A stretch of DNA of 62,216 nucleotides, from assembly GCA_016296065.1 (NCBI GenBank), contig JAEDKA010000017.1:1-62216 (forward strand), given 5' to 3'. This DNA is from Kiritimatiellia bacterium. GTDB lineage: Bacteria > Verrucomicrobiota > Kiritimatiellia > RFP12 > UBA1067. Each line of letters opens with the position of its first letter. The stretch's first letter is position 1. Made by a program: the position numbers and the translations under genes. The notes below the pieces were generated by a model, which saw only the letters and a list, made by a program, of their open reading frames with translations, was not told where the DNA came from and searched no databases. Positions 44,001 to 51,519 of the stretch are shown here, in pieces.

Positions 44001-45795
44001 GACCGAGGGGACGCTGCAGGCCGCATACCGCGACTTCATCGCCGCTTACTCGAAGCTGAAGCGCGCGTCCTCCGCGTACGACATGTCCGTCGACCGGCTG
44101 CGGGTCCAGCGCGGCGTCGCGCGCGAGAAGCTGCGCCAGGCGGGGACCGACCTCACGTTCGACGAAATCCTCGGTGCGTCGAAGATCGTAAAGGCGGGGG
44201 TCGACCTCGCGACGGGGCGCACGATCGACGCTCTCGAGGCCGTTTCCGAAGGCGCGGAAATGGGACAGGGCATCGCCTACCAGTCCACTCCGAAAATCGT
44301 GGGCGCAGGCCTTACGGTCAACGTCGACCCTTCGGCCGTAGTGGGCGCAGTCGCGGGCGCGACGGCCGGAGCGGTCAAGGCGTCGTCCCTCGCCGGCATA
44401 TACGGCGCGAAGACGATCGCCGCCGCAGCCGACTTCTACCTCACGACGATCGAGACGGGCTTCAAGATGGTGACCGACGGATTCGACTACTACAACGCGG
44501 AGGTGGAGTCGTGGGAGCGGCTGAAGGACGCGGCGTCCGACACGACTGCGGCGGTCAACGACCTTCTTGACGCGTACGCCGAGCTCACCGCGGCGGAGCA
44601 GGCGTACCGCAGCATCATCGCGGAGGGCGACGCCCTGAGGTCCGAGCTCGCCATGAAGCGCCGCCACTGGGCGAACACCGCGACGAGCCTGCGCTACGCC
44701 GACATGTACAACCGCATCCAGCGCAACAACGCGCTCACGAAGTACACGGCGGCGTTCGACACGGCGCAGCGCTACGTCTACATGCTCGCGCGCATCTACG
44801 ACTACGAGACGGGGCTCATGTCCACGGACGCGCGCTCGGGCGACGCATTCATGCGCAACATCATTGCCGCTCGCTCCCTCGGCGAGAGGGACGTCGCGAC
44901 GGAGGTCAACTCCACGCTGTGGGACGCCGTCTCGCGCATGAGCGCCAACTGGGACGTCCTCAAGGGGCGGCTCGGGATCAACAATTCGGAGAAGACGACG
45001 AAGTGGTTCTCGCTCAGGTACTCGCTCTTCCGCATCAGCCCGGAGGCGGACGGAGACGACGCGTGGCGGGCGGCGCTCGCGTCGTGCTGGAAGGACGACA
45101 TCCTCTCCGACCCCGACTTCCGCCGCTACTGCCAGCCGCCCGCGAGCGACACGGCCCCGGTGGTGACTGAACCCGGGCTCGTCATCAAGTTCCCCACGAC
45201 CATCAACGTCGCCGAGAACTTCTTCGGGAAGCCCCTGCTGGGCGGCGAGGCGACGTTCAGCTCGAGCGACTACGCCGTGAAGCTGCAGGGCACGGCAGTG
45301 CGCTTCGCGGGATACGACAAGCTCGCCGTTTCTGCGCCGGGCGGACTTTCGAAGGGGCCGAACGTGTATCTCGTGCCCGTCGGACGCGACTACATGAGGA
45401 CGCCCGTCGGTACCTCGCGTGAGACGCTCGCGTTCAGGGTCGTCGACGAGGTCCTGCCGATTCCGTACGACACGAACGAGATCGCGGGGCTGCTGAAGGA
45501 TCCGAACTGGGTCTCGTCGCTGTACGGAGGCGACGATTCAGCGACGATCCGCCGCCACTCCACGATGAGCGCGACGACCGGCGAGGAGACGACCTCCACG
45601 CGGCTCGTCGGACGCAGCGTGTGGAACGACCGGTGGATGCTGGTGATCCCGGCTAGCTCCCTTTCGAGCGACAGGGTGAACGCGCTCACGACGTTCATCA
45701 ACGGACTAGACACCGACAAGGACGGCAAGCTGGACGTCCCTGGAGTCTCCGACATCGAGCTCGGGCTGAAGACCTATTCCAGAAGCGGCAACTGA
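38035..45795 (+). CDS. Giant secreted protein with LamG-like domain
   Basis: 2586 residues from the ATG at 38035, eight bases after AAGGAGG (an in-frame ATG at 38029 is too close). A signal peptide (LLSLAAAAVSAAACADE) precedes about 600 residues of beta-rich sequence. A LamG/concanavalin-like domain spans roughly 620-820 (LTFGFWVNPSPDG, NEWTHVALALGPVG). QIYYENDANADGFNPNDEHAF near 880 echoes GYIYEAASTGRRNWNPRLYR near 510. The second half is helical, with heptad-like stretches and a Gly/Ala-rich hydrophobic segment (about 2080-2150). The tail ends with LVGRSVWNDRWMLVIPASSL and DTDKDGKLDVPG, a calcium-loop-like motif. I recall similar giant proteins in Verrucomicrobia and Planctomycetes without assigned function; not searched. 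Confidence 0.85.
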   Translation: MKRILLSLAAAAVSAAACADESSWELSSLRPFPASSVGGEWQSSALGSLYQTGGGFAAGGDESAQPVSGDSTYGKPAFRLEHGSWGFGVSELRADFSIGDYCTDYPEGTIDWAATETAITNSAAYREGYLFYVDSASSPDKRVLFTRGGEVAVPWRLEGGVDATQTYTVGHMSSARPFRIFWTEYPFSGPRIDLGAHPDVRLLGDPAIVKPVYESSHTSEQTGVSNIVRGVVFDATAKVLKSYCRVVNEATREYDGPVGQFVLAYYDSGQMDNLVATIVVEACPPDVTVINASVGEELRPTGGGYDIEGLESEIRAGDDVVEGDAVAPYLYKHKGDTNWSPKHGAVFAIAPTDSTTTKTGESAPWRADIYWKAPDPMDVLWPFEEDWYEISWPDAMPNFIVSGSNAAPGLPIIAATNLTASVCAYQTPANIAKADSRGCISATAAGRFTIKLVGDDNVWFQPVRARLRTDAEVAMTNAAAWTVGREITLLGGAAAGNTERAVLSANSELPGYIYEAASTGRRNWNPRLYRAPKQDSQSDGVDDGTETNAFARLVSSIYPVNTSADPIEVWWSGRVTQYMMGGGLKIPCVVQRYAPDWPDARDLQTIVIASQKGSDGALSGASESALYLNATNSAGAFAHGDIVSPSAAGGLTFGFWVNPSPDGAANPQVTDGLLATLYSENEASAVSFRLAQKDGGCSVEICTSSDAGRNWETFAALPAPTNEWTHVALALGPVGEGGVRQARVFANAVAVEAPESITAEVLTNTMSLAVGAWSALVGGRLVPSATGVALDGIAAWSAQLTEQQLVEIWQKVGGSAEAALARQFEFTFDAARDLVQLQETPDRFVFDTMGYHVLRTSGILKMSPGAPALRSGLVTSDSDIAPQIYYENDANADGFNPNDEHAFLREGPSGWVVHALRCDLSSSDGSDPLVLVQYASGGKGAMRSFGVVLTNDVYSTLGSTRNAGLAFTPPHPLNILDNADNERSFAVTVPSAPTNSFGEATEDSEVVYIDRNRRMWARRDGMADAYYYYAVQPGFWFPGVDAQPAVGTLVPWLSRVATNTADVIASAPMPWRWDVAWPADADIPKMRVAQTLTTASEGLPEVWSASSMAVAFPAPIVGKERRERVVRLIDPTVAQSVDLSVKSSFPDEYGFTLGPSGTTQLRTGKYYFTGTPPAVADRFYVDAANGKMCLVGKYVEKKSGGSYLQVNVLQPEERAVLRELCKGSDEAKSRWQSAVDSLAKAEVQPNTVTREALTLPDGSPTNSALRIVTAYRPVDHYALVASGEGSGYVTIVENDSSDTTMVAPGSTISMHVIKVVPELYAGGLTVVTDPLNKLSEQLTIAYTSPFGSAADDFEFEWRRIETQTDGSVPTNYPDWRVYGTATNGLTSILLGARGADLKDLQNMYYAMRYRAAKDATAHAVTGDTWSDWCGPTLAEGWVQRVLNAVTPFAQRCADFTMYKSDLAYSMLEQIGAPYRGDVALNNDNLNNIGLLELYRTVLNKAERMSLELGAKTDMGVNKQLLLAASRIAELYGILGDEAYSDAKNPTICQMFSGTEYDSDSLSSSVFCFQNQLPTLLDEELALLRGRTSAVAPNMTTYPCYNRLVWNFTKGVTEGEVAYVNNYMIIGGDGEISQEQAAAQYPQGHGDAYGHYLSMLKSFYHLARNPYFDWYATMTEMLIGDYIVNVDYFDEEKFAEAAGSLAQTALDAMDLTARKAWRESDGAAGAGYCDADTRQAFGYGEWAVRGGYGALCNWAVVNSLLPTNDAPVNAAFQDRGVSRINRSTASALAYLPSALRSIQQKLDAIDSGRNPLGFSDNAIPFDIEPTEMAGETATALPHFEQFLARTERALDNAKTVLDHAHQFGSRLAQISLREGEDIDTQEETEAEYVKNLVAIYGTPLSGDIGPGGTYAQGYEGPDIYHYMYIDLAPYGLDAIDSALTKKVVSFKLENAGPVVNAWNLDYVTGSVFSVVYTLTPDGIPQAPKASGRRRTEGTLQAAYRDFIAAYSKLKRASSAYDMSVDRLRVQRGVAREKLRQAGTDLTFDEILGASKIVKAGVDLATGRTIDALEAVSEGAEMGQGIAYQSTPKIVGAGLTVNVDPSAVVGAVAGATAGAVKASSLAGIYGAKTIAAAADFYLTTIETGFKMVTDGFDYYNAEVESWERLKDAASDTTAAVNDLLDAYAELTAAEQAYRSIIAEGDALRSELAMKRRHWANTATSLRYADMYNRIQRNNALTKYTAAFDTAQRYVYMLARIYDYETGLMSTDARSGDAFMRNIIAARSLGERDVATEVNSTLWDAVSRMSANWDVLKGRLGINNSEKTTKWFSLRYSLFRISPEADGDDAWRAALASCWKDDILSDPDFRRYCQPPASDTAPVVTEPGLVIKFPTTINVAENFFGKPLLGGEATFSSSDYAVKLQGTAVRFAGYDKLAVSAPGGLSKGPNVYLVPVGRDYMRTPVGTSRETLAFRVVDEVLPIPYDTNEIAGLLKDPNWVSSLYGGDDSATIRRHSTMSATTGEETTSTRLVGRSVWNDRWMLVIPASSLSSDRVNALTTFINGLDTDKDGKLDVPGVSDIELGLKTYSRSGN

Positions 45796-45798
45796 TTC

Positions 45799-45815
45799 CG
45801 CCGCGGAGCGCGGCG
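45799..45815 (+). repeat. REP-like hairpin after the giant gene
   Basis: Arms CGCCGCG and CGCGGCG pair perfectly around the loop GAG, three bases after the giant gene's stop and directly before the glnS promoter. Without a following T-run it is a weak terminator at best. Stem composition and loop resemble the hairpins at 55009-55029 and 55588-55608. Confidence 0.5.
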
Positions 45816-45818
45816 ATA

Positions 45819-45827
45819 TGGTATAAT
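45819..45827 (+). promoter_or_regulatory. Extended -10 promoter for glnS
   Basis: TGGTATAAT ends nine bases before the ATG at 45837, giving a predicted leader of about two bases. The ATG at 45828 immediately follows the -10 and would lie upstream of the transcription start, so it cannot be used from this promoter. Confidence 0.75.
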
Positions 45828-45836
45828 ATGCAAGAT

Positions 45837-47567
45837 ATGAGCGAATCGGATACATCAAGGCATTTTCTCAGGCAGTGGATCGAGAAGGACGTCGCCGACG
45901 GCAAGACCGGCGGCAAGGTCGTCACGCGTTTCCCGCCCGAGCCCAACGGGTATATTCACATCGGACACGCCAAGGCGGTTTGCGTCGATTTCGGCATGGC
46001 CGAGGTCTTCGGCGGCGAGTGCCACCTGAGGCTCGACGACACGAATCCGACGAAGGAGTCGGACGAATACGCCGAGAACATCAAGAAGGACATCCGCTGG
46101 CTCGGCTTCCAGTGGTCTGGAGAGGGCGACGGGAAGGAGCCTGGCTTCTATAACGCGTCGAACATGTTCGACAAGATGTACGCGATCGCCGAGGAGCTCA
46201 TCCGCCGCGGACAGGCCTACTGCTGCAACCTGACGCAGGACGAGTGGAAGGAGTACCGCGGCGTTCCCGAGAAGCCGGGCCGTCCCTCGCCGTCGCGCGA
46301 CACGACTCCCGAGCGCAACCTGCAGATATTCCACGAGATGCGCGACGGGAAGTACGCGGACGGGGAGTGGTGCCTCAGGGCGAAGATCGACATGGCCTCG
46401 CCGAACATCCATTTCCGCGATCCCGTCCTTTACCGCATCCGCCACGTCTCGCACTACCATCTCGGCGACAAGTGGTGCGTGTACCCGATGTACGACTTCG
46501 CGCATCCGATCGAGGACGCGCTCGAGGGCGTTACGCACTCGATGTGCACGCTCGAGTTCGAGGTGCACCGTCCGCTATACGACTGGGTTGTGGATCGCAT
46601 GGACGAGCAGGGTCTCCTGCCCGTGCGCAACGGCGTCAAGATCAGGACGCAGCAGCGCGAGTTCGCGCGGCTCAACATCACCTACACCGTTATGTCGAAG
46701 CGTCTTCTCCTCCAGCTCGTCACCGAGGGGCACGTCGCAGGATGGGACGACCCCAGGATGCCGACGGTGTGCGGAATGCGCCGCCGCGGCTACACGCCCG
46801 GCGCGATACGCGAGTTCTGCGCGCGCGTCGGCGTGTCGAAGGTCGAGAGCGAGAGCGACCCCGCGCTCCTCGAGTGGTGCGTGCGCGAGGAGCTCAACCA
46901 GACGGCCCTCCGCCGCATGGCCGTGCTCGACCCCGTCAAGGTCGTGGTCGATAACTGGGGGAAGTCCGGGCAGAGCCCGGACATCAGGATAGTTGAACTG
47001 CCGAACAACCCGCTAGACGAGGGCGCCGGGACGAGGCAGATTCCGTTCAGCGGCGAGATATGGATCGACCGCGCGGACTTCATGGAGGTCCCGGAGAAGA
47101 AGTTCTTCCGCATGGCGCCTGGACAGGAAGTTCGCCTTCGCGGCGCGTGTATCTTCAAGTGCACGGGCTGCGTGAAGGACGAGTCTGGGAAAGTCGTCGA
47201 GATTCACGGAACGTGGGATCCCGAGTCGTGGGGCGGGAACGCCGCTGACGGACGCAAGGTGAAGGGCACGATCCACTGGGTCGACTGCGCGACGGGCGTC
47301 AAGGCGGAGGTTAGGCTCTACGACAAGCTGTTCACGGAGAAGGATCCGCTGAAGGACGGCCCCTCCGAGTTCCTCAAGTACATGAACCCCGACTCCCTCA
47401 AGACGGTTTCCGCATACGTCGAACCGGCGCTCGCCGAGGCGAAGCCGCTTGAGCGCTTCCAGTTCGAGCGCACCGGATACTTCGTCGCGGACGAGTTCGA
47501 CTCCAAGCCGGGCGCGCCCGTGTTCAACCGCACGGTGACGCTCAAAGACTCCTACAAGCCGGCGTGA
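45837..47567 (+). CDS. glnS: Glutaminyl-tRNA synthetase
   Basis: 576 residues. Class I motifs are intact: PPEPNGYIHIGHAKAVCVDF (HIGH), TYTVMSKRLLLQLV (the MSK motif) and STLCTLEFE-type recognition seen as MCTLEFEVHRPLYDWVVDR, which distinguishes GlnRS from GluRS. The C-terminal beta-barrel anticodon-binding region follows from about 345 (ALLEWCVREELN, VRLRGACIFKCTGCV). It charges tRNA-Gln in the cytoplasm. The start was moved from the ATG at 45828 to 45837 because of the promoter position. The GTG start of the next gene overlaps its stop. Confidence 0.97.
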   Translation: MSESDTSRHFLRQWIEKDVADGKTGGKVVTRFPPEPNGYIHIGHAKAVCVDFGMAEVFGGECHLRLDDTNPTKESDEYAENIKKDIRWLGFQWSGEGDGKEPGFYNASNMFDKMYAIAEELIRRGQAYCCNLTQDEWKEYRGVPEKPGRPSPSRDTTPERNLQIFHEMRDGKYADGEWCLRAKIDMASPNIHFRDPVLYRIRHVSHYHLGDKWCVYPMYDFAHPIEDALEGVTHSMCTLEFEVHRPLYDWVVDRMDEQGLLPVRNGVKIRTQQREFARLNITYTVMSKRLLLQLVTEGHVAGWDDPRMPTVCGMRRRGYTPGAIREFCARVGVSKVESESDPALLEWCVREELNQTALRRMAVLDPVKVVVDNWGKSGQSPDIRIVELPNNPLDEGAGTRQIPFSGEIWIDRADFMEVPEKKFFRMAPGQEVRLRGACIFKCTGCVKDESGKVVEIHGTWDPESWGGNAADGRKVKGTIHWVDCATGVKAEVRLYDKLFTEKDPLKDGPSEFLKYMNPDSLKTVSAYVEPALAEAKPLERFQFERTGYFVADEFDSKPGAPVFNRTVTLKDSYKPA

Positions 47568-48781
47568 GAAGGGTTGTCGTAACTGGAATGGGAATCGTCT
47601 CAGCGCTCGGAAAGGGCGTGGACGATTCTGCGGTGCGCCTCAGGCGCTTCGAGAACTGCATCGAGGTTGTCCCCGAACTCGAGGGCTACAGGGGGCTCAA
47701 TTCGCATCTCGGATGCCTCGCGCGCTTCGAGCGTCCGGCGCACTGGACGCGGAAGACGACGCGCACCATGGGGCCGGTCTCCGAATACGCGCTTGCCGCG
47801 ACCGAAGAGGCCGTCGCGCAGGCGGGGCTTGATGCGGCGACGCTGGAGTCGGGGCGCTGCGGCATTGCGTACGGAAGCTGCTCCGGCTCGGTGCGCGCGC
47901 ATCTCGACCTCTATTCGATGTTTTCCTCGAACGAGGTGAAGAACGTCACGAGCGGCACGTACATAAAGCTCATGCCGCAGACGACGGCGTGCAACCTCTC
48001 GGTCCACTACAAAACGCACGGCAGGCTTGTTCCGACCGGAACGGCCTGCACCTCCGGTTCGCTTGCGATCGGGAACGCGTACGAGCTCATCAAGTACGGA
48101 CTCCAGGACGTTATGATCGCGGGCGGGGCGGAGGAGTTCTCCCCGACGCAGGTGGCGATCTTCGACACGCTCTACGCGACGTCGCTCAGGAACGACGCGC
48201 CGGGCGCGTCGCCTGCTCCGTACGACGCCGGACGCGACGGACTTGTCGTCGGCGAGGGCGCGGGAACGCTCGTTCTCGAGGAGTACGAGAGGGCGAAGGC
48301 GCGCGGGGCGAAGATTCTCGCCGAGGTAGTCGGGTTTTTCGAGAATACGGACGGGACTCATGTCACGAACCCGAACCACGAGACGATGTCCGCGTGCCTG
48401 GCGGGCGCGCTTGCGGACGCGGGGCTTTCGGCGGACGCGGTGGGGTACGTCAACGGACACGGCACGGCGACGAAGGCCGGCGACATCGCGGAGACGACTG
48501 CGACGCGCGACGTGTTCCGCCGCGCCGTGCCGATCTCCTCGACGAAGAGCTACATCGGGCACACGCTCGGCGCGTGCGGGGCGATCGAGGCGGAGATGTC
48601 GATAATGATGATGAACGCGGGCTGGTTCCATCCGACGCTGAACCTGCGCGCGCCAGACCCCGAGTGCGCGCCGCTGGACTACATCTCGGGCGAAGGGCGC
48701 GAGATAGACACGGAGTACGTGATGAGCAACAATTTCGCGTTCGGGGGGGTAAATACCTCGCTTGTGTTCAGGCGCATGTAG
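47564..48781 (+). CDS. Beta-ketoacyl-ACP synthase, ApeR/FabF-like
   Basis: 405 residues from a GTG in a GTGA overlap with glnS. Thiolase-fold condensing enzyme with the Cys-His-His triad: GTACTSGSLAIG (Cys), NGHGTATKAGD (His) and SSTKSYIGHTLGACGAIEA (Lys and His). The N-terminal part has GYRGLNSHLGCLARF and ERPAHWTRKTTRTMGPVS. That LNxRLG and HWxRK pattern is, in my memory, characteristic of the ketosynthases of aryl-polyene clusters rather than housekeeping FabF. No other aryl-polyene gene is in the window. It may act in fatty-acid or polyene synthesis; the coupling to glnS is unexplained. Confidence 0.88.
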   Translation: MRRVVVTGMGIVSALGKGVDDSAVRLRRFENCIEVVPELEGYRGLNSHLGCLARFERPAHWTRKTTRTMGPVSEYALAATEEAVAQAGLDAATLESGRCGIAYGSCSGSVRAHLDLYSMFSSNEVKNVTSGTYIKLMPQTTACNLSVHYKTHGRLVPTGTACTSGSLAIGNAYELIKYGLQDVMIAGGAEEFSPTQVAIFDTLYATSLRNDAPGASPAPYDAGRDGLVVGEGAGTLVLEEYERAKARGAKILAEVVGFFENTDGTHVTNPNHETMSACLAGALADAGLSADAVGYVNGHGTATKAGDIAETTATRDVFRRAVPISSTKSYIGHTLGACGAIEAEMSIMMMNAGWFHPTLNLRAPDPECAPLDYISGEGREIDTEYVMSNNFAFGGVNTSLVFRRM

Positions 48782-48810
48782 GGTCCGGTTAAACCTCCGG
48801 GCGGCATTTA

Positions 48811-48819
48811 TGGTATAAT
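48811..48819 (+). promoter_or_regulatory. Extended -10 promoter for purF
   Basis: TGGTATAAT with no clear -35. Initiation near 48826 gives a 42-base leader with CAGGAG before the ATG at 48868. The leader is too short for a purine riboswitch. Confidence 0.7.
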
Positions 48820-48867
48820 ATTCCCCTACCTTCTTGAAAACCAACTGGAAAGTACAGGAGTAACTCA

Positions 48868-50328
48868 ATGGGCGGTTTTTGCGGCGTTGTGTCCAAAGGG
48901 GATTGCGTGAGTGATCTCTTCTTTGGCACCGACTACCATTCTCATCTCGGAACCCACCGCGGCGGAATGGCCGTTTTCGGTCCGGGCGGATTCCAGCGCG
49001 CGATCCACAACATCCAGAACGCGCCTTTCCGGTCCAAGTTCGAGAACGACGTCGGCAGGTTCGTCGGTAACGTCGGCATAGGCGTGATATCCGACACCGA
49101 TCCGCAGCCGCTCGTCATGTACACGCGCCTTGGCGCCTTCGCGATCGTGACGGTGGGGCTCATAACGAACATCGAGGACCTCAAGCGCGAGCTCTTCGAG
49201 ATGAACCACGCGCAGCTCCAGTACTCCACGACGAGCGGCATGGTGGGTCCGACGGAGGTCATATCGGCGCTTATCGCGACGCAGTCCTCGCTCGTGGACG
49301 GTGTGAAATACGTTCAGGAAAAAATCAAGGGCAGCTGCTCGATGCTGTTGCTCTTTGAAGACGGAACGCTCTACGCCGCGCGCGACCGCTATGGACGCAC
49401 CCCGATTGTAATAGGGCGTCGCGAGACGGGCTACATCGCGCTGCAGGAGAGTTGCGCGCTTGCGAATCTCGGCTATGAGTACGTGAGGGACCTCGGGCCT
49501 GGCGAGATGGTGGCGATGAAGCCGGACGGGATGGAGACCGTTATCGCGCCAGGCGAGAAGATGGCGATCTGCTCGTTCCTCTGGGTCTACTACGGATATC
49601 CCGCCTCCTCCTACGAGGGACGCAACGTCGAGATGGCGCGTTACCGCTGCGGCTCGGCGCTCGCGAAGAGATATCCCGCCGACGTCGACGCGGCGTGCGG
49701 AATCCCGGACTCCGGGACATCGCACGCGCTCGGCTACGCGCACGAGGCCAAGATCAAGTTCGCGCGTCCGTTCGTCAAGTACACTCCGACCTGGGCGCGC
49801 TCGTTCATGCCGCAGGACCAGCGCCAGCGCGAAAAGGTCGCGTCGATGAAGCTCATTCCGATTCCGGGGCTCATCCGCGACAGGCGCCTCGTCTTCTGCG
49901 ACGACTCGATTGTGCGCGGCACCCAGCTCGGCAAGCAGGCGGACCGCCTGTACAAGGAGGGCTGCAAGGAGGTCAACGTGCGCATCGCGTGTCCGCCGCT
50001 CCTCTATCCGTGCCGCTTCATCAACTTCTCCCGCTCCAAGAGCGAGTACGACCTCATAACGCGCCGCTACGTTCGCGGACACGAAGGCGAGGGCGCGGAC
50101 ATCGCGAAGTATGTCGATCCGGACGGAGCTCCGTACAAGGGAATGGTAGAGTTCATTCGCGAGAAGCTAAACCTTACGTCCCTCGCGTTCCAGACGGTCG
50201 ACGATCTCGTCGCCGCCATCGGCCTCCCCAAGGACAAGCTTTGCACCTACTGCTGGACGGGAGAGGACGTGTCAATGCCCGGCTCGTGCGCCCACGGCTG
50301 CGCGAACTGTCCGCACAAGTGCCCGTGA
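48868..50328 (+). CDS. purF: Amidophosphoribosyltransferase
   Basis: 486 residues. N-terminal class II glutamine amidotransferase domain: MGGFCGVVSKGDC places the presumed nucleophile at Cys5, so a four-residue propeptide would have to be removed. SHLGTHRGGMAVFG provides the usual HRG element. The C-terminal phosphoribosyltransferase domain has the PRPP loop VFCDDSIVRGTQLGK. The enzyme makes phosphoribosylamine in the first step of purine synthesis. The end carries CTYCWTG, as in iron-sulfur PurF enzymes, plus an extra tail with four more cysteines (CAHGCANCPHKC), suggesting a metal site. Some relatives I recall have Phe in place of the nucleophile Cys; here it is present. lpxB follows closely. 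Confidence 0.93.
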   Translation: MGGFCGVVSKGDCVSDLFFGTDYHSHLGTHRGGMAVFGPGGFQRAIHNIQNAPFRSKFENDVGRFVGNVGIGVISDTDPQPLVMYTRLGAFAIVTVGLITNIEDLKRELFEMNHAQLQYSTTSGMVGPTEVISALIATQSSLVDGVKYVQEKIKGSCSMLLLFEDGTLYAARDRYGRTPIVIGRRETGYIALQESCALANLGYEYVRDLGPGEMVAMKPDGMETVIAPGEKMAICSFLWVYYGYPASSYEGRNVEMARYRCGSALAKRYPADVDAACGIPDSGTSHALGYAHEAKIKFARPFVKYTPTWARSFMPQDQRQREKVASMKLIPIPGLIRDRRLVFCDDSIVRGTQLGKQADRLYKEGCKEVNVRIACPPLLYPCRFINFSRSKSEYDLITRRYVRGHEGEGADIAKYVDPDGAPYKGMVEFIREKLNLTSLAFQTVDDLVAAIGLPKDKLCTYCWTGEDVSMPGSCAHGCANCPHKCP

Positions 50329-50345
50329 CGGGCAGCGCATCCGCC

Positions 50346-51434
50346 ATGAAGCTCTTGATCCTGGCAGGCGAGGAATCGGGCGTGCACTACGCGCGCCGCA
50401 TCGTCGACGCCGTGCGCGAGATGGATCCGTCGCTGGAAGTGCGCGGATACTCCGATTACGGATTCCGCACCGCCGATCTCGCCGTCTTCGGAATCTGGGC
50501 CGTGCTGCGGCGGATCTTCTACTTCCTGCGCGTCAAGCGGACGATGGAACGCGCGATAGACGAGTGGAAACCCGACGTCGTCTGCACGGTGGACTATCCC
50601 GGGATGAACCTCAAGCTCGCCGCATACGCGAAGTCGAAGGGCGTGAGGGCTGTCCATGTGGTGTGTCCGCAGGTGTGGGCGTGGCACCAGGGTCGCATCC
50701 CCAAGATCGAGCGCTCGCTCGACCGGCTCTGCTGTTTCTTCCCGTTCGAGCCGTCGATCTTCCGCGGCGGATTCGCCGCGTTCGTCGGACATCCTCTCGT
50801 GCAGGAGTTCGCGGGAACGGCACGCCGAGACGGGAATCGTCCGCAGAAGCTCGTTGCGATTCTCCCGGGTTCGCGGCTCGGGGAGATCGAGAAGCATCTT
50901 CCGACGCTCCTCGACGCGGTCGCTCCGCTTGAGGGGATCGAAGTCGTAATCCCAGCGGCGAACGACCGGGCCCGCGCGGCGATCGACCGCATCGTGGCCT
51001 CACGCGGATCGCGCGTCGTCGTCCAGTCAAGCGGGGCGAGAGAGCTGCTGCTGCGCGCGGACGTCGCGGCGGTGGCGAGCGGTACGGCCACGCTTGAGGC
51101 GGCTCTTGCCGGATGTCCGACTGTTCTCGTCTACAAGGTGAGCCCGCTCCTAGCGGCGTTCCTTCGCCGTGCGATCAAGGGAGTGAAGCACGTCGGGCTC
51201 GCGAACATAATCGCCGAGAAGTCGGGCGCGGAGTGTCCGATGCCCGAGCTTCTCCAGGAGGACTTCACGGCGGAGGCGACGCGTTCGTGGCTCGAGAAGT
51301 GGCTGCGCGACCCAGCGGAGCGCCGGAAGGCGTCCGACGCGCTCGCGAAGGCCGTCTCGCTTCTTTCGGCGGACGGGGACGCCTATGCGAAGATAGCCGC
51401 CGAGATCGCCGTCAGCGCCATGCCCGCGGCGTAG
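50346..51434 (+). CDS. lpxB: Lipid-A-disaccharide synthase
   Basis: 362 residues from the ATG at 50346; a GTG at 50325 in a GTGA overlap with purF is an equally plausible start, adding seven residues. GT19 signatures: LLILAGEESGVHYARRIV, VDYPGMNLKLAAYAKSKGV, VVCPQVWAWHQGRIPKI, GHPLVQEF, ILPGSRLGEIEKHLP, AVASGTATLEAALAGCP and HVGLANIIAEKSG. It condenses UDP-diacylglucosamine with lipid X to form the lipid A disaccharide at the inner membrane. Its presence shows that the host makes lipid A and has an outer membrane. Confidence 0.95.
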   Translation: MKLLILAGEESGVHYARRIVDAVREMDPSLEVRGYSDYGFRTADLAVFGIWAVLRRIFYFLRVKRTMERAIDEWKPDVVCTVDYPGMNLKLAAYAKSKGVRAVHVVCPQVWAWHQGRIPKIERSLDRLCCFFPFEPSIFRGGFAAFVGHPLVQEFAGTARRDGNRPQKLVAILPGSRLGEIEKHLPTLLDAVAPLEGIEVVIPAANDRARAAIDRIVASRGSRVVVQSSGARELLLRADVAAVASGTATLEAALAGCPTVLVYKVSPLLAAFLRRAIKGVKHVGLANIIAEKSGAECPMPELLQEDFTAEATRSWLEKWLRDPAERRKASDALAKAVSLLSADGDAYAKIAAEIAVSAMPAA

Positions 51435-51483
51435 GCCCGAAGAGAAAACCTTCATCCTTGGCACCTCTACCGTCTTCAAACTT

Positions 51484-51492
51484 TGGTATAAT
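51484..51492 (+). promoter_or_regulatory. Extended -10 promoter for the aminotransferase operon
   Basis: TGGTATAAT; initiation near 51499 gives a leader of about 20 bases to the ATG at 51520, including AAAGGTG as a Shine-Dalgarno. A GTG at 51505 in frame would have only a six-base leader. Confidence 0.7.
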
Positions 51493-51519
51493 ATTGCGCG
51501 AAAGGTGAATAGAAAGAAG

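Noticed and set aside
45799..45815. Rho-independent terminator after the giant gene
   Set aside because: Perfect stem but no T-run follows; the next bases are the glnS promoter. Kept as a REP-like hairpin.
48826..48867. Purine riboswitch in the purF leader
   Set aside because: The leader is only about 42 bases and lacks the three-way junction sequence.
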